33,889 nucleotides of DNA from a virus. The notes below the pieces were generated by a model, which was not told the origin of the DNA, did no database searches, and saw nothing but the letters and a program-made list of their open reading frames with translations. Below are positions 1 through 8,332 of this stretch, piece after piece. The position numbers and the translations under genes are program-made. Numbering within the stretch: position 1 is the first letter of the stretch; each line of letters starts with the position of its first letter. The stretch lies in the IMG/VR virus record IMGVR_UViG_3300042868_007409, positions 1-33,889 of that record; one strand, written 5' to 3'.

Positions 1-260
1 CTTTTTTGGCTTCAACTGCCCGTTGCTCAGCAGCAGCCTTTTCAGCAGCAGCTTTTTCAGCCACTTCTCTTGCGGCTTTTTCAGCAGCGGCTTGTTGGGC
101 TGCCCGTTGCTCAGCAGCAGCTTTTTCAGCAGCAGCTTTTTCGGCAGCAGCTCGGGCCTCAGCAGCGGCTTTTTCGGCAGCAGCTTCTTGTTGTGCTTTT
201 AACTGTGCAGCAGCCTTTTCGTTGATGATACGGTTGGCTTCAGCTTCTTTTTGCTGATTG
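1..260. repeat. Terminal overlap, left copy
   Basis: Bases 1-260 match 33630-33889 at 258 of 260 positions. The differences are A128 against G33757 and A134 against G33763. Both lie in the Ala/Glu-coding low-complexity part of the giant gene. The simplest reading is a circular or circularly permuted molecule assembled with overlapping ends and minor strain variation. A true direct terminal repeat inside a coding gene would be unusual. Confidence 0.9.
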
Positions 261-466
261 GCTTGTTCAATTTTGAATGCATTGGCCCTGGCAGCATTTT
301 GAGTGGAGGTCGGAATGCTGATACCCAGTTGCTTGGCCTGATTGAGATACATGTTCAACTGGCTGGTACTGGTGGCCGCGTTGATTTTTTTCAATAAGTC
401 TTGAGTTTGTGCTGCTTTTTGTTGCGCTGCCTTTTGTGCAGCATTGGAAGTAGTTGTTGTGGCCAT
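1..466 (-). CDS. Giant ejection-type virion protein, N-terminal part (gene crosses the contig junction)
   Basis: This is the first 155 codons of a gene that runs off base 1 and continues at 33629 when the duplicated ends are merged. The start is the ATG at 466. A GTAAATA box at 472-478 lies exactly five bases upstream and no Shine-Dalgarno is present, so a leaderless start is likely. The protein opens MATTTTSNAAQ and then has a segment (LLKKINAATSTSQLN...AKQLGISIP) that looks like a divergent copy of the helical repeat found later in the protein. It then enters an Ala/Glu/Lys/Gln heptad-like coiled coil. Merging the ends gives 5,154 nt, 1,717 residues plus stop, with the frame kept. Function is inferred from size, composition and position beside other virion proteins: probably an internal or ejected protein analogous in role to T7 gp16, with no sequence homology claimed. 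Confidence 0.8.
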   Translation of the reverse strand, partial: MATTTTSNAAQKAAQQKAAQTQDLLKKINAATSTSQLNMYLNQAKQLGISIPTSTQNAARANAFKIEQANQQKEAEANRIINEKAAAQLKAQQEAAAEKAAAEARAAAEKAAAEKAAAEQRAAQQAAAEKAAREVAEKAAAEKAAAEQRAVEAKK

Positions 467-471
467 ATCAA

Positions 472-478
472 TATTTAC
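472..478 (-). promoter_or_regulatory. T4-late-type promoter, GTAAATA
   Basis: On the minus strand GTAAATA is followed by TTGAT and then the ATG of the giant protein at 466. The five-base spacing matches the distance from a T4 late -10 box to +1, so the transcript would begin at or next to the start codon. Confidence 0.65.
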
Positions 479-507
479 TCATATTTTTTAAACCGCTGTT
501 GTTAGCG

Positions 508-1371
508 TTATTCTTTGACCACCTGAGCACTGAGACTGCGAAGATTAAATTCGGCTTGATCTATTTTTAGATCTCCAGTGGGTTCAAACAACACTTCAAG
601 AATGTACCAGAAATAGCCTGGTGGTGGTTGGTCAATCACTGTGCTGAACACAGTTTCAATTTCTGTCAACAATCCTGTGCCTGTGATACCATCAATCTGA
701 TACACTTTGCGACTCACAGTTTTGTCAAAGTCAAACAAGAAGTCTGGATTTATAGGGTCATTGTTGGGAAAGCCCACATACCTATTGACTTCCACAGTGT
801 AGGTTAGATCTCCACCAGTGCTGCTGACATAACTCATGATGTTGCTGAGTTGTGCAGAAATAAACACACGGTCAGTACCACCTGTCACAGTCACACGAGC
901 ATTTGAATCTGTTGAGTTTAATTGGTCGTTGGCATCGTACTCAATTGTGCCACCGGTAAGGTCATCACCTATGCCTGGATAACTTGCTGCTGTGCGAATA
1001 ATAACAAAAGTGGTTGTGCATTGAACCACACCAATGGCACCTGATCCACCATTGTAGAATGTGTTGGTCCAGCCAGCTCCAAATGTGTTGTTGCCAGGTT
1101 TGAACGGTGCTGTTGGTTGTGCTGATGTAAAATTGTATTGAAATGTTCTGTCATCAATCTGTTCTGCACTGCTGCATGAAATAGGCGGCACATAGATTGA
1201 TTCTGGCGTGGTGGAGCCGTAGGGACGACGAAAGTTGCCTGTTAGGTATCCTGTTTCATAGGCACTGAAGCCTTCAAAGTTCTGTCCCAGGCCACCTGGG
1301 CCTGACAGCACATAGTTTAGGCCATCAACCAGACCTTGTTGATCACCAGGCTCAATAGGAAATTGACTCAT
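508..1371 (-). CDS. Putative tail protein, unknown family (287 aa)
   Basis: The start is taken at the ATG at 1371, which overlaps the stop of the upstream nozzle-like gene as TAATG. A GGAGGA lies about ten bases upstream. The 287-residue product (MSQFPIEPGDQQ) is rich in Thr, Gly, Tyr and predicted beta strands and has no signal peptide. It lies last in the tail operon, after the fibre, LamG and nozzle genes, so a role in the tail tip or fibre attachment is likely. I do not recognise the family. Confidence 0.75.
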   Translation of the reverse strand: MSQFPIEPGDQQGLVDGLNYVLSGPGGLGQNFEGFSAYETGYLTGNFRRPYGSTTPESIYVPPISCSSAEQIDDRTFQYNFTSAQPTAPFKPGNNTFGAGWTNTFYNGGSGAIGVVQCTTTFVIIRTAASYPGIGDDLTGGTIEYDANDQLNSTDSNARVTVTGGTDRVFISAQLSNIMSYVSSTGGDLTYTVEVNRYVGFPNNDPINPDFLFDFDKTVSRKVYQIDGITGTGLLTEIETVFSTVIDQPPPGYFWYILEVLFEPTGDLKIDQAEFNLRSLSAQVVKE

Positions 1372-3290
1372 TAGCGGTCGTCCTCCACCTGTGTATACTG
1401 CCACGTTGTGGCTGAACACATCCAAATGTCAGCGTTGCTGGTGTTTGAAATTTCAATGGCATGCACACGAAAAGCGTTTTGGTTGATCTGGCACCAAGGA
1501 TTGTTGGTGTCTATCTCCATTTCAACAGGTGTTTTAACAGCAGGTTCTGATCCCACTGAGTTGGCGCCTTCCACTGTGATTGAAACATTGCCTGTTGATG
1601 GGTACTCAGGCAGTTCATTGTTGTTCATGTTTACTACTTCGGGCAGGATACGATGAACCATGCTCAAACTTGAATAGTTGGGCAAGACCTTGACATTGTC
1701 TCTGCGGAAACTTGATGCAATGTTGCCATTGGGGTTGGCATTGGCTGTGAGAAAACTGTAGCCTTGATCTTTCATGACCAGTTGTTGATTGGTCAAGCCA
1801 CGAGCATACACCACTGTTCTTGAACCTTCGTCAAATGTCCAGACAGGCAGGCTTGAGTCTGTGGTGTCTGACCAGATTGGTGATTCAGAAGCAAATGTAG
1901 CACTGCTTACTTCGCGTGGTGCGTTCCAGCAGTCCAGGTCATATCTATAACTAATCATCTTGTTGGGTACACCATTCACAATAGGGTTTAGAGCACTTGC
2001 GTATTCTGGCTTTGATGTGTAGTAGATTTCAACTTGGTTGCGTTGTGTGTTGACTTCCATGAATATTCGTTGAACATAGGCAGGATCCAGCTGATCAAAC
2101 AACCAGTTTTTGAGTCGTTGATTGCCCAGTCCAGTAAAGTTCTGTCCATCAAACACCCACACATCGCGTGAGTCAATGCCATACACTTCTTTGTCAGTGT
2201 TGGCCCATGCATTGCTGGTCAACATACCACGGCCCTGGTTGTAGAGTCGCACACCCAGAATAGGTGCTGATGTTGTGGTATAGTTGATTGGGCTAAAAAC
2301 CACAGTGTCCCAGTACGAGCTTAGAAACAACTGACCGTTTGATGGAAACGCATCCACACAGGTGCCACGCAAGGGCACTTCAAGTTGGTTGGCCACATTG
2401 GTCACAGTGGGTTGCCATGTTAGTGGTGCTTCGTTGAGTCCAAACGCTTGGCTCCATTGAACTGTGACAGGAAACTCCAGGATCTCATCGTTGATGTCTG
2501 TCACAGTTAGGTTGCCAGCCACAAGGATTGAGCCCACATTGGGTGTGTTGTAGATACGCATCCAACCAGCGTAATAACTCTTCCAGTTGGGGTTGTAGTT
2601 CCATTGAAACTTGGGTGCCACAGTACCGCCGCCTGGGAAAGCAGCACCTGGTATGGCCAAGTAATCTACATAGGCTGTGGTGCCACCTGTGACAGTGAAC
2701 ACACCATCATAGAATGTGTTCACATCTGAAATAACAATCTGCTCACCAGCAGCATAAGGAGTAGTCACTGCACTTGAGAATGTGAGTCGTTGTGTTGTGG
2801 GTGATTGATATTGAATGTCATCAATGTCTGCACTCAAGGTGTTGGAATACAACACCAGCACAGCAGCATCTTGATCAGGCAAGAACATTGGCGGGTTGAT
2901 ACTGTCATTGAAAAACGGCACAGTGCCGTTCCAGGCTTCTGTGATGTTGGTGCTTTGTGTGTAGCCTGTGAATGGCACACCACCAGGTGTGATGTCATAC
3001 CAGTTGTCATAGCCATTGCTGGCCCACCAGCGTCCTTCTGTTGTGGCAGCAATGAACCAAAATTCACCATTGCGTCTAAATCCAGAACTCACAAATGTGG
3101 GTGTGCCAGGAATAAAATCCAGGATCTTTTGATCGCCAGCCATTGATCTGATGCCACGCACATCAGTTTCCACATTTTCACCTGCGTTGTATTCATTGGG
3201 TCCCAGTGCCGTTGATGGCACATCGGGTGAGAATGTCATCTTGGCAAATGGGACTCGGGCTTCTTCAAAACTTGATTTAATTTGTGCCAT
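1371..3290 (-). CDS. Tail nozzle/hub protein, T7 gp12 or P22 gp10-like (putative)
   Basis: A 639-residue beta-rich protein starting MAQIKSSFEEARVPFAK, with AGGA upstream of the ATG. The middle part (QGRGMLTSNAWANTDKEVYG, DVWVFDGQNF, then MISYRYDLDCWN) has the repeated aromatic beta-strand pattern of the propeller-like nozzle proteins of short-tailed phages (T7 gp12, P22 gp10). An N-terminal segment around residues 150-215 (ITLSS-like, GVFTVTGGTTAYVDY) resembles an inserted Ig-like sandwich. The position after the adaptor and fibre genes and the length fit the nozzle. Homology is inferred from pattern, not from a search. Confidence 0.6.
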   Translation of the reverse strand: MAQIKSSFEEARVPFAKMTFSPDVPSTALGPNEYNAGENVETDVRGIRSMAGDQKILDFIPGTPTFVSSGFRRNGEFWFIAATTEGRWWASNGYDNWYDITPGGVPFTGYTQSTNITEAWNGTVPFFNDSINPPMFLPDQDAAVLVLYSNTLSADIDDIQYQSPTTQRLTFSSAVTTPYAAGEQIVISDVNTFYDGVFTVTGGTTAYVDYLAIPGAAFPGGGTVAPKFQWNYNPNWKSYYAGWMRIYNTPNVGSILVAGNLTVTDINDEILEFPVTVQWSQAFGLNEAPLTWQPTVTNVANQLEVPLRGTCVDAFPSNGQLFLSSYWDTVVFSPINYTTTSAPILGVRLYNQGRGMLTSNAWANTDKEVYGIDSRDVWVFDGQNFTGLGNQRLKNWLFDQLDPAYVQRIFMEVNTQRNQVEIYYTSKPEYASALNPIVNGVPNKMISYRYDLDCWNAPREVSSATFASESPIWSDTTDSSLPVWTFDEGSRTVVYARGLTNQQLVMKDQGYSFLTANANPNGNIASSFRRDNVKVLPNYSSLSMVHRILPEVVNMNNNELPEYPSTGNVSITVEGANSVGSEPAVKTPVEMEIDTNNPWCQINQNAFRVHAIEISNTSNADIWMCSATTWQYTQVEDDR

Positions 3291-3293
3291 TGG

Positions 3294-3575
3294 TTATGTT
3301 CCTGCTTGTTCGCGACCTGAAGTAGCGTATAATTCTTGTGCTTGTTCAGCTGTGAGATTGTTGATCCAACCTGTGCTGTTCCACACATGACCATAATACA
3401 CAGTGGCATTGGTATGTGTGGGATCAAATTTTGTGCTGTCGCGAGTTTGTGCGGCAGCATCGCCCACAGGGCGTTGTCCTGCAGCAATGGTTGCAAATGT
3501 TGCCTGATCTATCTCACGCCACTGATAACCACGCAGCGTGCCATCTTGTAAAACACAACTCAATCTATAATACAT
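3294..3575 (-). CDS. Hypothetical small tail-operon protein (93 aa)
   Basis: Starts MYYRLSCVLQDGTLRG with AAGGA seven bases before the ATG. It contains WREIDQATFATIAAGQRPVG and an alternation of polar and aromatic residues. It sits between the LamG-type adhesin and the nozzle-like protein with gaps of only 3 nt, so it is co-transcribed with tail genes. Function unknown; perhaps a small tail accessory protein. Confidence 0.7.
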   Translation of the reverse strand: MYYRLSCVLQDGTLRGYQWREIDQATFATIAAGQRPVGDAAAQTRDSTKFDPTHTNATVYYGHVWNSTGWINNLTAEQAQELYATSGREQAGT

Positions 3576-3578
3576 CTT

Positions 3579-4334
3579 TTATCCTTGATCATTGTCACAT
3601 GTGGTAGCACCATTGGCACCATCCCAATGCACCAACTGTGTGGTAAATTCTTCAACAACAAAAGGTGCTGTGGGCACAGTTAGACTTCCTGAAGCAGGAT
3701 ACAGTGCTGTGCCAACCGTGATATTGAGTTCATCAAAATACACAAATTGACTGCCATCAGAGCCTTGAGCATTGCCAAAAGTGATTTGTTGGCCGCCACT
3801 GTTGTCAGCAAAATTTCGAGTGCCGCCACCAGAACCTTGTGTGGTCTGTTGTGTGCCATCTACCCAGAAAGAGATAGTGGTGCCTGACCTTTGTATCACT
3901 ATCCAATACCAGGTGTCATTGCTCCAGGTAAAGTTGCAATAATCTAAGTCGGCCTGGCCGCGGGCAAAAATGTTTAACCCGTCGCGAGTAGTAGCATTGA
4001 AGTTTGGTCCAAAACGGAATCCCAATCCACCGATGGTGTTGTTGGACATAATGTCTTGCCAACGGTTGGTGGGTGTGCTGGAAGTCATTCGAGCCCAAAA
4101 ACTTATGGTAAAATCACCAGTGTTCACATCCATAAATGTGCGATCTCCTGACGATGCATAAAATCCACTGGTGGTAGCCTGGTTTGAATCAGTGTACATG
4201 CTGGCAGTGCCAAACTGGAATTGTGCTGTTGACAATTCAGCAGCACCCTCAGCAGTCCAAGTTGTCAGCGGATTGGTAAATCCTCCTGCGGTCCAGGCAC
4301 GAGACAACCAGGCTGTTTTTGCTGATCCCAACAT
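3579..4334 (-). CDS. LamG/concanavalin-like tail adhesin (putative)
   Basis: 251 residues. The core (GDFTISFWARM, then WYWIVIQRSGTTISFWVDGTQQ, then FDELNITVG) is the recognisable pattern of a Laminin-G/concanavalin A-like jelly-roll domain, which binds carbohydrate. The ATG at 4334 overlaps the stop of the tail fibre gene as TAATG, so translation is coupled. A likely role is recognition of host surface glycan as part of the tail fibre assembly. There is no signal peptide. The domain call is fairly sure; the ligand is unknown. Confidence 0.7.
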   Translation of the reverse strand: MLGSAKTAWLSRAWTAGGFTNPLTTWTAEGAAELSTAQFQFGTASMYTDSNQATTSGFYASSGDRTFMDVNTGDFTISFWARMTSSTPTNRWQDIMSNNTIGGLGFRFGPNFNATTRDGLNIFARGQADLDYCNFTWSNDTWYWIVIQRSGTTISFWVDGTQQTTQGSGGGTRNFADNSGGQQITFGNAQGSDGSQFVYFDELNITVGTALYPASGSLTVPTAPFVVEEFTTQLVHWDGANGATTCDNDQG

Positions 4335-6649
4335 TACACAAACTCCGGTGAAACTGTGGTCAAGTAAGTGACTGTTCCACGTACATTGGCTGCTGTCACA
4401 GATATCATTGTGACTGCGTTGGCTGTGGCACCCACTGTTGACACATTGCCAGCATACTTGTATGTGCTGCCTGTGGGCAAGGTCACTGTGTAAGGTGTTG
4501 ACCCTTGTTCCACAATAATTGTGAGTGTGTCTACTTGTGAGTCTGTGTTGGTGCCATCGCTGGCACTTGTGACCATGTTTGAATATCCTGTAATGGTGCA
4601 GTTGCCTGTGGGTGCAATATTGTGCACCTGTGCTGTGTTTTTGTCTATGGCAAAACTGCCTGATGTAGCAGTGGCTGCTTCAAACTCGTGATATCGCTTC
4701 AAGCTACCCAATTGCACCTGTGCCACATTGTCTTCGTTCATCAAGAAGTAATAATTGGTAGCACGACGCCAGTTGTTGGTGTTGCTGAGGCCATGTGTGG
4801 CAGTAGTGCCAGGCATGTAGAAACCATACACATTGGTTGGTGCTGTAGTGCTGGTCACAGTGCCACCAAAATTGCTGAAAAAGCTTATGGCTGATGTTGT
4901 ATTGCTGCTGGTGCCTGTGATTGTCTGAATCTGACCCACAACACCTACAGCATTGCCCACATTGGCATTGGAGCCCACTGAGATACTGGACTGTGATCCA
5001 GCAACATGGCTTACAGTGGCAGTTCCGCCCATGTCTACGGTGCTGCCACTCACTGTAATATTACCAATGCCAACAGCACTACCAACACCAGTGGCAGTAG
5101 AATACACAGCACCTGCTGATATTTGTTGTGTGCCGTTGCCCATAAACAACATACCCTGCAAGGGTTGTAAACGACGAGCGTTGTTGGTCAATGTAGCACC
5201 GCCCATGTCAGCATACAGCGTAGATGTAGTCAGACGCTGTGCCATGTTGGTGTCAGAGTTGCCAATGTTGTATTTGTCAATCACAGCCAGGGTGCCGCCG
5301 CGGCTGATTGTCAGTGGATCCACATTTGACCCAAAGTTGCCATTGTAGCCATTGCCTATGGTAATACGCTGTGGGCTGGGCGTGGTATTCAAATCAACAG
5401 CATTTATACTCTTGATGTTGTTGTTGGCCAGGCTAATAATGATATTACCAGTGGTTGTGTTGGTAGTAGCATTTAGGTTGGCACCAGCGACATTACCTGT
5501 GGCTGTTATAGTAGCCGGAACAAATGCGCCGCTTACAATTAAGTTACCACCTGAAATGTTGGCTGTGGTTGTGATGTTGCCAGTTGCAGTAATAGTGTCA
5601 ACCGAAGTGATACTGCCACCGGACACACTTAAATTGCCAGTCACAGTATTGCCAAACACCACCAGGTCAGTATTGACCTGTAGATTGGCGCCAATTTCAG
5701 CAGCTCCCAGTCCTGTGATTTTACCACTGAACTGCACATTTCCTGTTGAACTCAAAATTCCAGGGCTGTATGTAAATCCTGTTGTGCCAGCTAGGACACC
5801 ACCGTTGTTGTATTGGATTTCTCCACTGCTGCCGCCTGGAGTGGCAGTTGAGACAATACCAGTTAGTAAACTACCATTGCCAATGAAAAATCCGCCGCTG
5901 GTAATATTGCCAGCTAATAAAGGTGCATTTTGTATTCCTGACCCTACCAATGGATCGTTAAACGATATAGCTTGATTTGCTGCTGCATTCTGAATCTGAG
6001 CAGTTTTCAATACACCTGGCAAGAAAAAACTGCCAATTACATTGCCTGTGATAGAAATGTTGTTGGCATTGGTGCCTGATGCAAGAAATTGGGCCACATT
6101 GGCGTTGCCATATGATGTGGTAATACCTGTGAGCAAAGCACCGTTGCCCAGGACATAGTTGCCAGACACATTTCCAGCTGTGATCAAATTACCACCAGTA
6201 ATATTGCCAGTGGTCTGAATGGTGTTTGAACCAAAGTTGGCCAACAAGGTCACAACATTGGCGTTGCCATAACTTACTGGCAGGCCTGTGAGCTGTGATC
6301 CATTGCCCAGGATGTAATTGCCTGACACATTGCCAGTGGCTGACACATTGCCAGTCATGGACAATGCTGTGCCAGTGTAGGACAAGTTGGATGTGCCAGC
6401 TAGGGCACCGTTGTTGTTGTAAATAATCTGTGTGTTAGACCCAGGTGCTGCAATGTTGACATTGGCAATCAGAGTGCCAGTCACTGTCAAGTTACCAGTA
6501 ACTGTTTCGTTGCCTGACACCAGGAGATTGCCACCTATAGCAGCATTGCCTGAAACATTTAGATTGGTAGCAAACAGCGTGTTGCCGATTGATACGGTGG
6601 TGTCAACACCATATAAGCCTGTGGTGTTGTTGGGTTGGATAATTGGCAT
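4334..6649 (-). CDS. Repetitive tail fibre protein (771 aa)
   Basis: A 771-residue protein starting MPIIQPNNTTGLYG, with AAGGA upstream. Residues 30-430 are built of short Gly/Asn/Thr beta repeats of the form TGNV-x-GNL and blocks such as GNYVLGNGALLTGI followed by SYGNANV. These are typical of trimeric phage fibres and tail spikes. The C-terminal third is less repetitive and ends MISVTAANVRGTVTYLTTV. It is followed directly by the LamG adhesin. Its role is host adsorption. The opposite strand carries a long open frame that is only a shadow of the biased codons. Confidence 0.8.
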   Translation of the reverse strand: MPIIQPNNTTGLYGVDTTVSIGNTLFATNLNVSGNAAIGGNLLVSGNETVTGNLTVTGTLIANVNIAAPGSNTQIIYNNNGALAGTSNLSYTGTALSMTGNVSATGNVSGNYILGNGSQLTGLPVSYGNANVVTLLANFGSNTIQTTGNITGGNLITAGNVSGNYVLGNGALLTGITTSYGNANVAQFLASGTNANNISITGNVIGSFFLPGVLKTAQIQNAAANQAISFNDPLVGSGIQNAPLLAGNITSGGFFIGNGSLLTGIVSTATPGGSSGEIQYNNGGVLAGTTGFTYSPGILSSTGNVQFSGKITGLGAAEIGANLQVNTDLVVFGNTVTGNLSVSGGSITSVDTITATGNITTTANISGGNLIVSGAFVPATITATGNVAGANLNATTNTTTGNIIISLANNNIKSINAVDLNTTPSPQRITIGNGYNGNFGSNVDPLTISRGGTLAVIDKYNIGNSDTNMAQRLTTSTLYADMGGATLTNNARRLQPLQGMLFMGNGTQQISAGAVYSTATGVGSAVGIGNITVSGSTVDMGGTATVSHVAGSQSSISVGSNANVGNAVGVVGQIQTITGTSSNTTSAISFFSNFGGTVTSTTAPTNVYGFYMPGTTATHGLSNTNNWRRATNYYFLMNEDNVAQVQLGSLKRYHEFEAATATSGSFAIDKNTAQVHNIAPTGNCTITGYSNMVTSASDGTNTDSQVDTLTIIVEQGSTPYTVTLPTGSTYKYAGNVSTVGATANAVTMISVTAANVRGTVTYLTTVSPEFV

Positions 6650-6661
6650 TTGCTCTTTTCC

Positions 6662-7651
6662 TTATTTGATGTTGTATTGGCGATACTGTCGTGGTTGCCA
6701 TACGGATGTCATACGAGTGTGACCTCCTGACCATTTGCCAAGGTTGTTTTGATCCATTACAATGTTCCAGGCATTGTCATATTTGCTGGCATAGATAGCT
6801 GCGTCTTGATCATTGTGACGCTTGATGTAGTATTCACGCAAGGTAGCATACACATAGCCTTCAGGCCATGATTGCAACACTGCATTGTTTTGAACTGTCT
6901 GATCAGTTAGACCCACATTGGTCACTGTGCCTGCTGTGGGCGTGGTGCCTCCAGTGGCTGTGAATGTGATTGAAGTTGAACTGGGAATTGAAGCCACTGT
7001 GTATACACCACCAGCACCTAGGCTACCTGTGCCAGCATTGGCTGATATCTTGTCGCCTACGCTGAGTCCTGTCACCGTGGTCATACCTGTGATTGTGGCA
7101 GTCCAAGGTCCTGTGCCTGTGATTGATCCAACTGTGCCTGTTGTGCTTACAATGGCATCATCCACAGGTGTAAACAACAAGGGCCATGATTTGTAGTAGT
7201 ACAGGTTGATCAGGTCGCCTTCGCCCACATACGGCAAAAACTTGTAGCTGTCATACACTTCTGAGAACTTGCCGCGGATCACAGCAGGCACATTCACTGG
7301 CGATAGATACAACTGAGCAATCATGCCCTGTGTGATAATGTCTCTATCACCAATACGGTCATACACAATCCAAGGACCAGTGGAACTTGAGGTGACGCCG
7401 CCAGGATTGCCCTGTTTGAAAAACACAATGGGCTTGTTCATGTCAGCTGGGATTGGTACCATGCCTTGTGCGTCTGCCACGCCAATGTTCACAGGATCAT
7501 AGGGATCGCTACGCAAGGCTGGCAGTTCCAGGTTACGCATTGATAATTCAGCAAGAAAGATACACTGTTTGATTTCAGTGTCGTTTGCGGATCCTGTGAA
7601 GTCCTGGATGTATTCAACCAGTGCGTCACCGTTGGGTATTAAGAAACTCAT
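6662..7651 (-). CDS. Head-tail adaptor / tail tubular A-like protein with inserted beta domain (putative)
   Basis: 329 residues. The N-terminus (LIPNGDALVEYIQDFTGSAND...CIFLAELSMRN) and the C-terminal helix-rich segment (WPEGYVYATLREYYIKRHND) fit the helical fold of T7 gp11/P22 gp4-type adaptors. Between them, residues about 168-250 form a Thr/Gly/Val-rich beta module (GSITGTGPWTATITGM, GGVYTVASIPSSTSITF) that looks like an inserted Ig-like domain exposed on the virion. The ATG overlaps the upstream stop as ATGA, and AAAGGA serves as ribosome binding site. It is the first of the tail operon proper. Confidence 0.6.
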   Translation of the reverse strand: MSFLIPNGDALVEYIQDFTGSANDTEIKQCIFLAELSMRNLELPALRSDPYDPVNIGVADAQGMVPIPADMNKPIVFFKQGNPGGVTSSSTGPWIVYDRIGDRDIITQGMIAQLYLSPVNVPAVIRGKFSEVYDSYKFLPYVGEGDLINLYYYKSWPLLFTPVDDAIVSTTGTVGSITGTGPWTATITGMTTVTGLSVGDKISANAGTGSLGAGGVYTVASIPSSTSITFTATGGTTPTAGTVTNVGLTDQTVQNNAVLQSWPEGYVYATLREYYIKRHNDQDAAIYASKYDNAWNIVMDQNNLGKWSGGHTRMTSVWQPRQYRQYNIK

Positions 7652-8241
7652 ATTGTGTGTCCTTTAAAGAACTTTTGTTCGCCTACTCGAGCAGGATATG
7701 GCACATCAACAGGGATGGGCAACTTGCCGCCAGGATAACAAACATATTGATTGTATTCACGTTCTACCACCCGGTAAAACTGTGCTTTGAGTGTGCGGTC
7801 ATGTTTGATAGCAGCCCAGGGCATGCCACCAAAATACTGATCACTGATACGAATGCTCACAACATTGGGCAGGTCCATCCATTTGTATGTGAGTCGGCCA
7901 TCATCACCAATGGGTGCCAAGGGATCATGGTGTCCTGCTTCGGCTGCTTTGCGATATTCAGCACAGCGGCGTGCCACTGCTTCAGCATTCTTTTGTTCAC
8001 GACGAATGTAGAACTTGCCATCTTCACGCCCAGTGGTTGTGATGATGTTTTTGCTGCCGCTGAGACTGGTGCGTTTCCAATCGCCTTTCATGCTGCGATA
8101 TAGCTGGTCGTTTTTGAGCAGTGTGTCTGCTACGCCGTTGTGATTTGTGACAATACCACCATGATCTTGACGCCAATAATCATAATTGCGTTCTGGATCT
8201 GTGTTGTCTAGGTATTCTGGTTGGTTGATATCTTGGCTCAT
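7648..8241 (-). CDS. Hypothetical virion-operon protein (197 aa)
   Basis: Starts MSQDINQPEYLDNTDPERNYDYW at the ATG at 8241, five bases after a CTAAATA box, with no Shine-Dalgarno. An in-frame GTG at 8256 lies upstream of or inside the promoter and is unlikely to be used. The 197-residue product is hydrophilic, with a central helix (NAEAVARRCAEYRKAAEAGHH) and a conserved-looking C-terminus (YPGGKLPIPVDVPYPARVG). It opens the tail operon just after the capsid terminator. Family not recognised; probably a head-completion or tail protein. Confidence 0.75.
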   Translation of the reverse strand: MSQDINQPEYLDNTDPERNYDYWRQDHGGIVTNHNGVADTLLKNDQLYRSMKGDWKRTSLSGSKNIITTTGREDGKFYIRREQKNAEAVARRCAEYRKAAEAGHHDPLAPIGDDGRLTYKWMDLPNVVSIRISDQYFGGMPWAAIKHDRTLKAQFYRVVEREYNQYVCYPGGKLPIPVDVPYPARVGEQKFFKGHTI

Positions 8242-8246
8242 ATGGA

Positions 8247-8253
8247 TATTTAG
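8247..8253 (-). promoter_or_regulatory. T4-late-type promoter, CTAAATA (tail operon)
   Basis: CTAAATA, then TCCAT, then the ATG at 8241. It follows the strong terminator behind the capsid gene, so it probably restarts transcription for the whole tail operon down to 508. Predicted leaderless. Confidence 0.75.
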
Positions 8254-8282
8254 CACTAATGCAACATACAGGGTTTTTGATC

Positions 8283-8308
8283 AAACAAAAAGGCCCCGAA
8301 GGGCCTTT
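8283..8308 (-). terminator. Intrinsic terminator after the major capsid gene
   Basis: On the minus strand AAAGGCCC-TTCG-GGGCCTTT is followed by TTGTTTGA. The stem, UUCG tetraloop and U-rich tail are a classical Rho-independent terminator, 25 nt past the capsid stop codon. Confidence 0.9.
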
Positions 8309-8332
8309 GAATATCCATCAACTCAGGGTTGA

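Noticed and set aside
5352-5975. Plus-strand open frame opposite the tail fibre
   Set aside because: Shadow of the Gly/Asn/Thr repeats; no ribosome binding site, no gene neighbours on that strand.
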